From NCBI GenBank assembly GCA_019749805.1, contig JAIEPH010000018.1, forward strand, positions 1 to 64,000: a stretch of 64,000 bases of DNA, in the 5' to 3' direction. This DNA is from Mycobacteriaceae bacterium. GTDB lineage: Bacteria; Actinomycetota; Actinomycetes; Mycobacteriales; Mycobacteriaceae. Made by a program: the position numbers and the translations under genes. This document shows, piece after piece, positions 45,401-52,828 of this stretch (positions are counted from its first letter, which is position 1; every line of letters begins with the position of its first letter). Below the pieces are notes generated by a model. The model was not told where the DNA came from. It saw only the letters and a list, made by a program, of their open reading frames with translations, and searched no databases.

Positions 45401-45426
45401 GCACCGACCAGGGAATCCAACGGTAG
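39484..45426 (+). CDS. traA: MobF relaxase-helicase (TraA/TrwC type)
   Basis: This 1,980-residue protein nicks oriT and unwinds the transferred strand. The N-terminal TrwC relaxase domain has candidate catalytic Tyr36/Tyr37 (DYYSAKG) and the three-His metal motif HRDSRAGDPNLHSHV (about 273-288). The helicase has Walker A APAGTGKTTA near 620 and Walker B IIVDEAG, followed by RecD2-like motifs (SAQGITVG). The remaining 900 residues are helical. The start at 39484/39487 was chosen from the family N-terminus. The stop lies only 55 bp from a convergent gene. Full length, no frameshift. Confidence 0.93.
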   Translation: MMSTHKLTAGDGYLYLIRQTAAADGTDKGRSSLNDYYSAKGESPGRWVGRGVASLAEPSGRTLLTDTAQDLWRVEEGSQVSEDQMKALYGLGMHPNAAAMVKHLIAQGAPKNGALQAAKLGRPFHINDGHSELQRRVAVAYRDHNLSQAEHWNSPIDDALRAQMRTTIAREMFAEEYGREPADDRELTGYIARGSRELTTSVAGYDLTFTPVKSISVLWALAPLEVSRIIEQAHDRAVADALEYLQDNAAFTRTGSQGVAQIDTDGFIAAVFTHRDSRAGDPNLHSHVAVSNKVRAVGADGIARWLALDGRPLFKSTVAASELYNTRMEGYLGAALGMQFADRADTERGKRAVREIEGIPTPLCDVLSSRRAAIEHRYAELAKQFQDDHGREPTTPEAIALSQQATLETRPAKHEPRSLAEQRQQWRGQAIAHLGGQSALSGLLARVLSGRRRPTPHITAEWIDEQAAAVIETVAESRSIWQRTHVFAEAQRRVRAQGVASDPQIAEAITAAALKDPYSVAHARDHDADLGEPQALRRRNGASVYSTHGTELYTNEAILAAERRIIAAAHRHDGRQVSERAVDMALLEQHAKGRSLNAGQEALVRHMACTGARVALALAPAGTGKTTAMATLARAWEEEGGRVVGLAPSANAAQVLRDDMRGQGLHINADTIDKLVWLHRHPDAPKHDSARSWFDTIDHNTLIIVDEAGKAGTFALDTVISTALARGATVRLIGDDKQLSSISAGGVLRDIAATAGSVTLTEVMRFSSRAEAAATLALREGDPAGLAFYADNHRVHVGADTTAADMAFQRWRADRANGWDSLLLAPTNEAVAELNERARLDRLSAAADDPHAVETPGGEAELSDGLRASVGDIITTRKNRRALRLGGARDFVRNGYRWTVMKVGRSGSLTVAHLDTGLKVTLPSWYVRDNVTLGYAATIDSAQGITVGNRKRNIKGSCHIVGCDTLTRQQVYTALTRAIDENHIYLSTAEHDPHRILTPKATHPDTAIDVLTRCLARDDAQVSATTGDRQSRDPFRRLAHAGTRYLDAIGEMAQLHLGAAAMADIDHHAETLHPGLTQQSGWPVLRKHLAIIGANDGDPITRLTAAVGHSDLSNAADAAAVLDWRLDPTGEHSAGVGPLRWLPAIPTALAAGAHAAPFLQRRATLVADLAEQIRDTARTWTPATAPPWARPISAVNPRLAAEIAVYRAAFDVPDADTRLTGPDQYPARARAIQQLLERHAAALLGRPGTESSRWDTLIDSVDTRIRRDPYWPQLAAHLSTVARTGVDLHQLLADTVEHGPLPDEMPGAALWWRLCGTLTPATLDISSTHLRPPWLADLHDVFGSALAETIAADPAFPGLVAAVAATDSTRWTPRDLLHVAFEHLHDVDHEPPLRPDEYARLLTYSIDLFTTEHPFDHDIPIPAEPPQTPEESEALRHHYPDPEQPDHPNPQHSVGDDELLQLLGYAPDATAPEDPEQLPPDPAHNGIDTAADLDGLTFDDLLTERPITRPLQPALNNVAALRTAYQHASADIDRLEQLVRESRGPAAQAALPELLKLRARADADRPYMLAVHDVIERWDEAEAAYEHALRHVEWARQQLDTAQADPHADPLDVASARAGVKLATMLMPSSPPAERFHAELTEAIAARAHAAGGADKVVTSEDVDSARLAAENTDRAALRAAIAARNQLRAELDRAEIAAAAAFAEAQTRNADDILDRIDALHTELSVLNAAGGYQLQRRLHIPSTATDHLDPMTARAVAALATNGFTVTPVHAGDDREALDALSLFHAAASAQNKKVLWCTPTTDLAERALAAGVADTIAHIDNAHQYLRDGSWQLPAESIVVLDHAADMAPHTIADFAEHAAQQNASLLLIDPGDNRWPQPPSAALLKLLHHDLPWSVTLSTAEPTPERRRHAQPDLDPVLEQADRYDPNLLPPDVIDALNRRHALRDEYRSAHRFHNMLWRVTDAHANDHSTDQGIQR

Positions 45427-45481
45427 TCCCGTCGCCGCTGGCGCTCTTTGACGACGGTGCACTGGTGCGCCTCACAGCCGT

Positions 45482-47254
45482 TTACTGGCCGGGCTCGTTA
45501 GTATCGGTGCTCGCCCCGATTAAGTCGGCGAGATCGCCGTCACCGCGCTCGCGCAGCACTGCAGCGACGTCGGCCCGCGGACAGCGCAGGCTCGCGGCGA
45601 GCGCCGCGGCAGGGACCCGCACTGTATGACCGAGTAGTCGGCGTAGCCGGGCGACCCCAGACACTTCCGCTCCGATTCGCTCCACCGCCAGCGACTCTGC
45701 GTCAGGACTGAAGATCAGAACGAGGGTGTCGGTCAGGTCTGCGTCGAGCGCTTTGGCTGGAGCCCGCACAGACCCGATGTTGGGTCCGTTTGTGGACGAC
45801 AGCCGCCAGATCACCGCCACCGGACCGTGCGGACTGGCGAAGAGGCGACGCTGGCCCGGGGTGACGCCTAACGCGGCGGCAACTGCGGGATGGATCGGCT
45901 GTCCCGACCCGCGTAGCACGTCGGCGTTGACAGCCATGGCCAAGCGGATTTCCTTGTGCCCGTTGCGGAAAGCGCCCCGCGCAGCATACAGAGGCGGCGT
46001 CGGCGGCCATTCGTCGATGTCAGTTCGCCGCCGAACAGTGGTGCCGTCGGTGATGAACGCAAGACTGGTGAGGTTGGTTCTGATAGAGCGTTCTGCCACG
46101 TCGGTGAAGCATGACCGTATGTCATGGATCAGCTGGTCGACACTGATGGTCCCGCCCGCCGCGTCAATGCGGGTGGCGATTTCCTCGGAAATGCTGCCGG
46201 CGTACTCATCGATTCCCCAGGCGCGCAGGCCCCAGGTCTGCACGCCTGCCCGAACGAATCGCCGCTCGCGGTACAACGCTTCGCGAACAGCATTCACTGT
46301 CAGGGGTCCGCCGCCGATAGCGGCGAAAATGTCCTCAAGGGTCGCGGGCCCACCTCGGACGTGCAACACTGCTTCGGCCCGACTGGCAGCAGAGTCGCCC
46401 CACCGCACCCACACATTGCCGCCGAAACATCGCCAGTCCTCCCGGGAACGTAGATAGGCTCCCACGATGGCCAAGGGCATTCCTTCCACGATGAGCGCGT
46501 GCAGCAGGGTCTCGGTAGAGGGTGCGGGGGTGCGATCAAAGACGGCGTCGACGGCCGCCGTAACCCTTTGGGCGCCACCGGTTGCCGTATTCTCCAGCCA
46601 GTCGCCGCGGCGAGCGTATGCCCCCGCCAGGTGCAGCAGCACATGGGCGGCCTCGCTCGTCGGGTCAATGCCGAGGCGAGACAGTTCGGCGCAAACAACT
46701 TCCTCCGGTATGTAGGGGCCGAGCCGGCGACCAAGCGCGGCGGCGTGCACGCTGACTTCCTGGTGGATGGGCGCGGCGAGCAGCTCCGCGAACCTCGCCA
46801 GTGCCCGAGACTGGTGGCGGTGGACCCACGCCTTCGTTACACCAAGTCGCTGCGCCACCATGGCCTGCGATCGCGGTGGCGCGGTCCACAGCCGAGCCGA
46901 CACCATCACCCGATCCCGCTCGTCAAGAGCACCAAGGAGTCGATCCACGGAAGCGCCCGGCCCCATCCGTGCACCCGTTGCGGCAGCGCGATATCCGGCG
47001 ACGGCCTCTTTGGCAGCTGCCACCAGCGCATCCATCGTGCCCTCGCCAGCCCACAGCGAAGCCAGCGTCTGGTCGGCAATGTCCGACCAACGCTCGAACT
47101 TCGCGGCGAATGCGGTCGCAGCCCGCCGCGGCAGCCGCGCGTACGGAATCGCCGACGCGCCAACATCGTCCAGTCCGGGAACCAGTGCACGCAGTGGTGT
47201 GTGCGCGATCTCCGGCGTCACCTCCTGGCCGGCAACTCTTATGCGTTTCGGCAC
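45482..47254 (-). CDS. sigma-region-4-like / HARE-HTH regulator
   Basis: The 590-residue protein contains a sigma-70 region 4-like helix-turn-helix (about 120-160; RSQAMVAQRLGVTKAWVHRH). In the middle is a HARE-HTH-like module (AEAVLHVRGGPATLEDIFAA, then VREALYRERRFVRAG). HARE-HTH domains are tied to chromatin and restriction-modification proteins. It may be a transcription or nucleic-acid-binding factor. The GTG at 47254 is preferred because a GGGAGG site lies upstream; 47281 is the longest start. The perfect palindrome at 47266-47279 overlaps that site. Function unknown. Confidence 0.6.
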   Translation of the reverse strand: MPKRIRVAGQEVTPEIAHTPLRALVPGLDDVGASAIPYARLPRRAATAFAAKFERWSDIADQTLASLWAGEGTMDALVAAAKEAVAGYRAAATGARMGPGASVDRLLGALDERDRVMVSARLWTAPPRSQAMVAQRLGVTKAWVHRHQSRALARFAELLAAPIHQEVSVHAAALGRRLGPYIPEEVVCAELSRLGIDPTSEAAHVLLHLAGAYARRGDWLENTATGGAQRVTAAVDAVFDRTPAPSTETLLHALIVEGMPLAIVGAYLRSREDWRCFGGNVWVRWGDSAASRAEAVLHVRGGPATLEDIFAAIGGGPLTVNAVREALYRERRFVRAGVQTWGLRAWGIDEYAGSISEEIATRIDAAGGTISVDQLIHDIRSCFTDVAERSIRTNLTSLAFITDGTTVRRRTDIDEWPPTPPLYAARGAFRNGHKEIRLAMAVNADVLRGSGQPIHPAVAAALGVTPGQRRLFASPHGPVAVIWRLSSTNGPNIGSVRAPAKALDADLTDTLVLIFSPDAESLAVERIGAEVSGVARLRRLLGHTVRVPAAALAASLRCPRADVAAVLRERGDGDLADLIGASTDTNEPGQ

Positions 47255-47265
47255 GTTGTCACACC

Positions 47266-47279
47266 GCCTCCCGGGAGGC
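47266..47279. promoter_or_regulatory. 14-bp perfect palindrome overlapping a ribosome site
   Basis: GCCTCCCGGGAGGC is self-complementary and includes the GGGAGG proposed as ribosome site for the minus-strand gene starting at 47254. Folding would hide the ribosome site, or a protein could bind the DNA. Confidence 0.4.
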
Positions 47280-47382
47280 ACTCATCGGGCGCGAAGGCCA
47301 CTCGATCGCGCGAGCCAGCGGGCCGCCACGCACTGTTCCCAAAGGCTGGTTGCACCGCAGGTTGGATGCAGCGGGGCGGGGA

Positions 47383-48930
47383 TTAGGGCTGCTGCATCGC
47401 GTCATCGGCGTTGAACATCCACGGCAATTCGGCGTTGTTGATCCGTTGCCACAGCACCTGATCAACAACGACCGCTGCGGCTGGATCGTCGACGTCGGCG
47501 CCGGCGTCGATCATCAGCCGCGCAATTGTCTGCGCGAGGTCGGCCGTGCTGGCAACCACGCGCGGATAGGGCAATGGCCACACCACGCCGGCGCTGTCGC
47601 GGAAGAACGCGGCTCGGCTCGTAACATAGAGATGCGTGAGGAATCCGCTGGCGGGCACTGACGTTCCCACGGTAGTGGCCACCGTGTTGCCCTCAGCAGC
47701 GATCCAGCAGTCAGGCCACAACGGATCGCAATAGTAGCTCGTCGATGGCGGCGAGTCTGCATCGTCGACTTCGGCCGGAAGATGAACGAGCGCGAGATGG
47801 AACCCGACCTCGTCACGCCGCGTCGCGCGACGCAACCGGCTAAACCGGCTGGCTACCAATTCCTGTCCGGCGATCTTTTCGTCAATCACATAGGCGCTGT
47901 GGGCGATTGGTGCTCCGCCGGCCACGACAGCCGCGCGCCGAGCGGTGATCGGGTTAGCGACCTCCTGATGTAAGAACAGCGACGCTTCACCGGCGGTGCG
48001 CGGGCTATGCTGCCCGGCAAACTCCATATCAGCAACCGCGGCGTGGCAGAAGCCGGGGAACTCGCGGTAGTGGTCATGGCCCAGCTGAATCCCGCCAAAG
48101 CTGCCGCACAGTTGGTGCTCGATTTCGCGGACCATCCGAATCACGGTGTGGCGCAGTGCCGACGAACTGTCGGGGGCCAGCACGTCGAGCAGCGCTCGCG
48201 GATCGCGCCCAGTGGTTCCCGGCGCGATCGCCAGCGGGGCGTCCCCGGGCCGCCACATCAGGATCGCGTCGCGGTCCCGCAAGCCTGCTGACCACCACGG
48301 CACATCGGTGCGGATCAGATTGGCCACGTCGCCCCAAGTAGCTTGCTCAATCCCGACGTCGACGCCGCCGTACGGGGTGCCAATGCGCCCGTCTGCCACC
48401 CACACAGCAGGCTGCGGATCGCGCCACCTCGATGGTGGCCGGTCGTCGGTGTCGGCCGGGGTGACCACCGCGGTTGCCCACTCCAGGATTCCCAGCAGGG
48501 ACCCCGCCGCCTCCGGAATCGTCGCGCCCGGGCAGTCTCGCACCGGGTAGGCGATGGCGATCGGGCCGCGCCCGTCGGATGGCTGCCAAGCGTGTATGAC
48601 GAACTCCGGCCCGCCATAGCTGATTTCGACTGATTGGGCGTAGAGCATCCGCGCCGGCCCGTGTGACGTCGTGAGCGCAAATAGCCGCGGGATGAACGCC
48701 TCGAAGCCCGACTGGTCGTGATCGGCGATGTGGGTGTAGACCTCGGCCAACGTCCAGCCGTCGTTGTAGGGGTTGGCTGGATGGTCGGCGAAGAAGCCGC
48801 CGATCACGGTGTGGTCGTTCGTTCTGTCGGCGAGGCCCAGGATAGCGGCGGCGTGTTCTGCGCTCAGTGTGCGTTCATACCAGCGAGATTGAGCCATCCA
48901 TTCGTCTGGCGACACTGCATGCACCGACAT
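47383..48930 (-). CDS. large hypothetical protein, paralogue of the gene at 10357-11943
   Basis: The 515-residue protein starts MSVHAVSPDEWMAQSRWYER. It shares with the 10357 protein the N-terminal WM..SRW segment, the HAWQPSDGRGPIAIAYP region, the DVPWW to WRPGD stretch and the C-terminal DPLWPDCWIA and AFFRDSAGVVWPLP blocks. The middle has diverged. No catalytic or membrane motif is recognised. It lies between the relaxase region and the secreted-protein-like gene, while its sister sits in the first accessory region. Confidence 0.65.
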   Translation of the reverse strand: MSVHAVSPDEWMAQSRWYERTLSAEHAAAILGLADRTNDHTVIGGFFADHPANPYNDGWTLAEVYTHIADHDQSGFEAFIPRLFALTTSHGPARMLYAQSVEISYGGPEFVIHAWQPSDGRGPIAIAYPVRDCPGATIPEAAGSLLGILEWATAVVTPADTDDRPPSRWRDPQPAVWVADGRIGTPYGGVDVGIEQATWGDVANLIRTDVPWWSAGLRDRDAILMWRPGDAPLAIAPGTTGRDPRALLDVLAPDSSSALRHTVIRMVREIEHQLCGSFGGIQLGHDHYREFPGFCHAAVADMEFAGQHSPRTAGEASLFLHQEVANPITARRAAVVAGGAPIAHSAYVIDEKIAGQELVASRFSRLRRATRRDEVGFHLALVHLPAEVDDADSPPSTSYYCDPLWPDCWIAAEGNTVATTVGTSVPASGFLTHLYVTSRAAFFRDSAGVVWPLPYPRVVASTADLAQTIARLMIDAGADVDDPAAAVVVDQVLWQRINNAELPWMFNADDAMQQP

Positions 48931-49068
48931 CGCACCAAAACCCCTCACCGGGCACCGCTGGCGGCGCGCAATGTTGTGGTCGCTGTTGTGCTGCGCCGCC
49001 GCGCCGGGTACCCCTTGGCACCCCTGCCGACGATCCCACAACGGACACTGCCCATGGCGTTGCCGCGC

Positions 49069-50589
49069 CTAGGCTGGGTTGGTTTGGCCCGGCGGGGATG
49101 GCCGCGTGTCGGGAACCCACATATTGGGGCTGCCCGGCAACTGCATGTAGTCATGGGTCCAGTACGGCGGAAGTTCACCGGGGTAGCTCGGCGCCCAATA
49201 GATCGGCTCGTCTCCGCGTGTGCCGTGAACGCCATCCAGCGCCGACCGCGGCGCCCCCTGCGTCGTGTCGAACTGCGATTCGGGCACATACGGCGGGTAG
49301 TCGGGGTAATTGATCGAGCCGTCGGGGTTCCACGTGAAGTCGTCGCCGTACGGCGGTGCAGGAGGTTCCAGCGGCGGCAGGGGTGGCTGAGTCGTGCCGT
49401 CTTGCGGACTCAGCGGCGGCCCACCAGAGCCGAAGCTGACCAGATCGGCGGGGATGCCGCCCATCACGCCCTCCCCTGGTTCAGCACCGCCGGGTTCGAC
49501 GTACTCGGGTCCGTCGCCTTCAAACCAGTCGTCAGGATCTGGGCCGGCGTTGCTGATGAGCTCGGCGGGGATGCCGCCCATCACGCCCTCGCCTGGTTCA
49601 GCACCGCCGGGTTCGACGTACTCGGGTCCGTCGCCTTCAAACCAGTCGTCAGGATCGCTTGCGGCGCTGGCCTGTGCGGCGTCGCCTCCTGTTCCACCCG
49701 CGATCGCCGGCGCCGCGGCGGCCCCACTAGGTGCCGCCGCGGAGGCCGCCGTCACTGAAGCGTGGTAATTGGCGGCGGCTTGGTTGGCTTGAGCCTGCTG
49801 CTGGGCGTATCGCTCGGTCCACTGCGCCACCTCGGCGGCATTGGCGCCTTTGGTCGCGGCGAACCGCTGAATCGCCTGCTGCAGCGCCTGCTTGGTGTGG
49901 GCGATCTCGTCTGGACTGGGCGTGTTGGCCTTGGCAGTCTCGAAGCTCTCGCCGACCGTGCGCGCATATTGCGCCAGCTCGCGCGCCTGCTGGCCCATCG
50001 CGCGGGCCCACTCGCCATGCTTAACCGTGTTCGTCGCAGCACGGTGGCGCCCATCCACCCACTGATCGGCAATCGCCACGCCGGTCTGCTGCGTCTGGGC
50101 GGCCAGCTCGTCGAGTTCATCTCCGTAGCGCGACCATTGATCGGCGAAATCGTAGAGGCTGCCAGCGCCCGGACCGCCGTATAGCGCGACGGCACGCGCC
50201 TCACCGGGCATCGGGTCCAACGCCGCCGGTAATGGCGGAATGCCCGGTAGATCAGGTGCGGGCACATCGGCGCCACTGATCACCCCGCCGACCGCGCCCG
50301 CCGCGGCCGCGCCGTTGCCGCCCAAGATCGCACTCGCACCGGCCTCGTCTTGGCTGGCCAAGCTGGCCGCGGTGCTCTGTATCACCGCACCACCGATCGC
50401 CCGCTGCGCGCCGCCGTGACCAACCAGCGCCGCCAGCGCAGCCGAATGGGCGTTGAGCTGCCCGATCGCGCTCGCCGAGGTCAGATCCGCGCCTGGGGGC
50501 TGGGCCACGGCAGGCGCAGACGCGCTCGTTGATGCGGCCAGCTTCGCACCCGAGGCCGCCAGCCCCGCGGAGTTGAACTCAATTACCAC
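49069..50589 (-). CDS. ESX (type VII)-secretion-like protein with tandem repeats
   Basis: The protein has 506 residues. Residues 1-85 resemble the EspC/DUF2580 family (small helical ESX-associated proteins, with LTSASAIGQLNAHSAALAAL). About residues 130-280 are a helical, PPE/WXG-like pair (YDFADQWSRYGDELDELAAQ, WARAMGQQARELAQYARTVG). The C-terminal half is Pro/Gly/Asp-rich and has two near-identical 39-residue repeats with DPDDWFEGDGPEYVEPGG. No classical signal peptide. A type VII substrate or chaperoned surface protein is inferred; conjugation in mycobacteria is known to depend on ESX-type systems. Confidence 0.6.
   Translation of the reverse strand: MVIEFNSAGLAASGAKLAASTSASAPAVAQPPGADLTSASAIGQLNAHSAALAALVGHGGAQRAIGGAVIQSTAASLASQDEAGASAILGGNGAAAAGAVGGVISGADVPAPDLPGIPPLPAALDPMPGEARAVALYGGPGAGSLYDFADQWSRYGDELDELAAQTQQTGVAIADQWVDGRHRAATNTVKHGEWARAMGQQARELAQYARTVGESFETAKANTPSPDEIAHTKQALQQAIQRFAATKGANAAEVAQWTERYAQQQAQANQAAANYHASVTAASAAAPSGAAAAPAIAGGTGGDAAQASAASDPDDWFEGDGPEYVEPGGAEPGEGVMGGIPAELISNAGPDPDDWFEGDGPEYVEPGGAEPGEGVMGGIPADLVSFGSGGPPLSPQDGTTQPPLPPLEPPAPPYGDDFTWNPDGSINYPDYPPYVPESQFDTTQGAPRSALDGVHGTRGDEPIYWAPSYPGELPPYWTHDYMQLPGSPNMWVPDTRPSPPGQTNPA
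49445..49656 (-). repeat. tandem 117-bp duplication inside the ESX-like gene
   Basis: The 95-base blocks 49445-49539 and 49562-49656 are virtually identical (one difference seen, TCCC versus TCGC), with a 117-bp period equal to 39 codons. The near-identity implies recent duplication or gene conversion. Confidence 0.85.
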
Positions 50590-50723
50590 AGCTCACAGAC
50601 CCCCAGATACGTCTATGGTCGGGCACGCGCAAACACCACGGCGCGCGCCAGCGTGTCTTCGAATAATCATAAGGCTCGCCGAGGCCACCACCGGCACAGA
50701 AATCCGCCCCGGCCGCTGCGCGC

Positions 50724-51539
50724 TTACGATGCTGCCGCCACACTGAACTGCCCTTCTCGCAGCAGCCGTGAACTGGTGGCCAGGATCTTGGCGACAGTGT
50801 GATGATTCAATTCCAGCCGGCGACCGATGTCGCGATTTGTGCACGCGCGGTCATAGCTGAGATGCAACACCTTGGCCACCGCCGCAACGTCGTCGTCTCG
50901 GCGCGCCGCGCCTCCCGAGCCGGCCCGAAGCCGCAGCGGCTCCCGGTCGAGCACCGCGGCGGCAACCTCACGCCAGCGTGCGTACTGATCGAACGACACG
51001 GGCGCATCGCCGCCATCGCGCTCGTCGGCTCCCGCATCGGCGCCACCGCTCTCGCCGGACTCGTCGCCGTTGGCGAGGTCGCTCGACGAGTCGCCGCTTG
51101 TGTGGCGGCCCGCCCGAGTCAGGATCACCAGCCCGTGAGTGGTGGCCAGCAGCGATACCGGAGCCACCCCGCCGATGAAGCCCGTCAACCACGCGTTGAG
51201 CGGTTGATCGGCCGGCACGATCGCGTGCAGCGTGTTGGCCACGATGCTGACCGCGGCCGAGCACCCCAGTACACACCAGAAGTACCGGCGATCGCGGCGA
51301 TGTTCTGGAAACGCCGCCAACACCACCACGCCGAGGGTGGCCAGCAAGATCGTGCCGTCGATAATCAGCGGCCACAACCAGGCCAAATCCGCCGCCACAT
51401 GCGCCTTGACGGCCAGATCGCGCAGCGCCACAAACGATAACGCGAAGCTGGCCGCCCCTACCCCGGTAGTCAGCAGCACTGCTCCTACTCGGGCAGCCAG
51501 CAGCGCCCGCGATGTCTTACGCGTGTTGGATTGCGACAT
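50724..51539 (-). CDS. DUF2637-type membrane protein with C-terminal helix-turn-helix
   Basis: The protein has 271 residues. The ATG at 51539 follows GAGGACC, chosen over the longer frame. Four membrane helices lie in the first 140 residues (VGAVLLTTGVGAASFALSF, LWPLIIDGTILLATLGVVVL and two more), as in DUF2637 proteins of actinobacterial plasmids. A polar linker and a helix-turn-helix (TNRDIGRRLELNHHTVAKIL) complete it. A membrane-tethered regulator or plasmid-spread protein is suggested. It is one of several plasmid-hallmark genes here. Confidence 0.8.
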   Translation of the reverse strand: MSQSNTRKTSRALLAARVGAVLLTTGVGAASFALSFVALRDLAVKAHVAADLAWLWPLIIDGTILLATLGVVVLAAFPEHRRDRRYFWCVLGCSAAVSIVANTLHAIVPADQPLNAWLTGFIGGVAPVSLLATTHGLVILTRAGRHTSGDSSSDLANGDESGESGGADAGADERDGGDAPVSFDQYARWREVAAAVLDREPLRLRAGSGGAARRDDDVAAVAKVLHLSYDRACTNRDIGRRLELNHHTVAKILATSSRLLREGQFSVAAAS

Positions 51540-51651
51540 CGTGCAGAGGTCCTCTCTCATATCTCGGTGGTTCAACCGCGGCATGGGTGGCGCCGTTAGG
51601 CCGTTGTGCTCCTTGACTATTGGTGTCAACGGGCTGGGGCGGCCAGCGGAA

Positions 51652-51996
51652 TCAGGGGTCACCGGTGTAGACCCACAGCACCCGTCGCCTGCCTTGACGT
51701 AACGCTCGGCGCACCTGGCCGCACGATTCCAAACTGCGCAGGTGACGGTAGATTCCGGTGAAGCCTTGTGCGGTTCGCCGATACTGCACGACGTGCCAGG
51801 ACTGGTGACATTCCACGACCTGCATGCCGTCACCGGGTCGCGGTGCGTTGCATCGCAGGACAGCGCAGCTGTCGTCGTTGCGCTCGGTCTTCCACGGCAT
51901 CCGTTGCGCCAACTCCTGTGTGGACAGCGGCCGGTTGCTGGTACGCAGCTCGGCCAGCAGCCGATCGCGCAGCATCAAGGTGTCGGCCTTTGTCAT
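51652..51996 (-). CDS. small winged-helix-like hypothetical protein
   Basis: The 114-residue protein has RPLSTQELAQRMPWKTE and GIYRHLRSLESCGQVRRALR, which form a plausible winged helix-turn-helix, followed by a basic C-terminus. It sits between the DUF2637 gene and the protein at 52046. Possibly a repressor of transfer genes; no evidence for target. Confidence 0.55.
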   Translation of the reverse strand: MTKADTLMLRDRLLAELRTSNRPLSTQELAQRMPWKTERNDDSCAVLRCNAPRPGDGMQVVECHQSWHVVQYRRTAQGFTGIYRHLRSLESCGQVRRALRQGRRRVLWVYTGDP

Positions 51997-52045
51997 CGCC
52001 CACCACCGACCTGGCGCCGCCGGGCCCGCTTTGCGGTTGCGGGGT

Positions 52046-52828
52046 TCATTGCACCGCAGCGTGATTCGGCTTGCGCCGACGTCGGCTCGACCGGCCCGTT
52101 GCCCGGCGGCGGTAGAGGGTGTTTGGCTGCGGGATCAGCAAGGCAAGCCCTTTAGCGACACTGCCGCCTTCGCCGTCTCTGCCCGAGATCTCTTGTAGCC
52201 AGCGGGTGAGGTGGTGCTGATCAATCGGCACGGCGGCAGCCAGCGCCACCACCAGCGCCTGCAGCTCATAGCGTTCGGCCTGCTGCAATTCGGCCCAGAT
52301 GACGGCGGGATCTTCGTTGTGCACGTGTTCGACGATGCGTGTGGCCTTGGCGTGCAGCGCGGCACACTGGCTGATCCGCGTTGCCTCCGTCGAGTAGACG
52401 GCCGGCAGGTTGCCGTGGCCCAGGAGGTAGCGCAGCTGCGCAGCTACAGGGTTCGGCGTCGTGTGCGGGCGGTGAAACGTTGAGGGGTCCCACTCGCAGT
52501 CGAGCAGAAGGCCCATGCGCACAATCGCGCGCATCGACCACAGATCCGCGGCGCGCCGGTGCGGATGATCCGGCCGCCAACCGTCTTCGGCGAACTCGTC
52601 TGCATGGCTGTTCAGCAGCCTGGACAACCGTGCAGGATCGACGTCGAAGAAGTTCGCGACATCAGCGCGTGTCGGCTGGCTGGGCAGCTCGGCGCCGGCG
52701 TCGAGCTCATCGAGAACATCGACGTGCCTGGATAGCTCGTCGCGGCGCTGGCGTGCGCGCTTTTGCTGTAGCCGCGCCGCCTCGATGGCCCGGATCTCTT
52801 CGATGCTCAAATCGCTACTTGTCGTCAC
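52046..52828 (-). CDS. helical hypothetical protein of the transfer operon
   Basis: The protein has 260 residues. The GTG start overlaps the end of the upstream gene by 14 bases. It opens with charged helices (IEEIRAIEAARLQQKRARQR), followed by RADVANFFDVDPARLSRLLN, which looks like a helix-turn-helix. The remainder is helical with a very basic end (RSSRRRRKP). It may bind DNA. Not recognised. Confidence 0.5.
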   Translation of the reverse strand: MTTSSDLSIEEIRAIEAARLQQKRARQRRDELSRHVDVLDELDAGAELPSQPTRADVANFFDVDPARLSRLLNSHADEFAEDGWRPDHPHRRAADLWSMRAIVRMGLLLDCEWDPSTFHRPHTTPNPVAAQLRYLLGHGNLPAVYSTEATRISQCAALHAKATRIVEHVHNEDPAVIWAELQQAERYELQALVVALAAAVPIDQHHLTRWLQEISGRDGEGGSVAKGLALLIPQPNTLYRRRATGRSSRRRRKPNHAAVQ

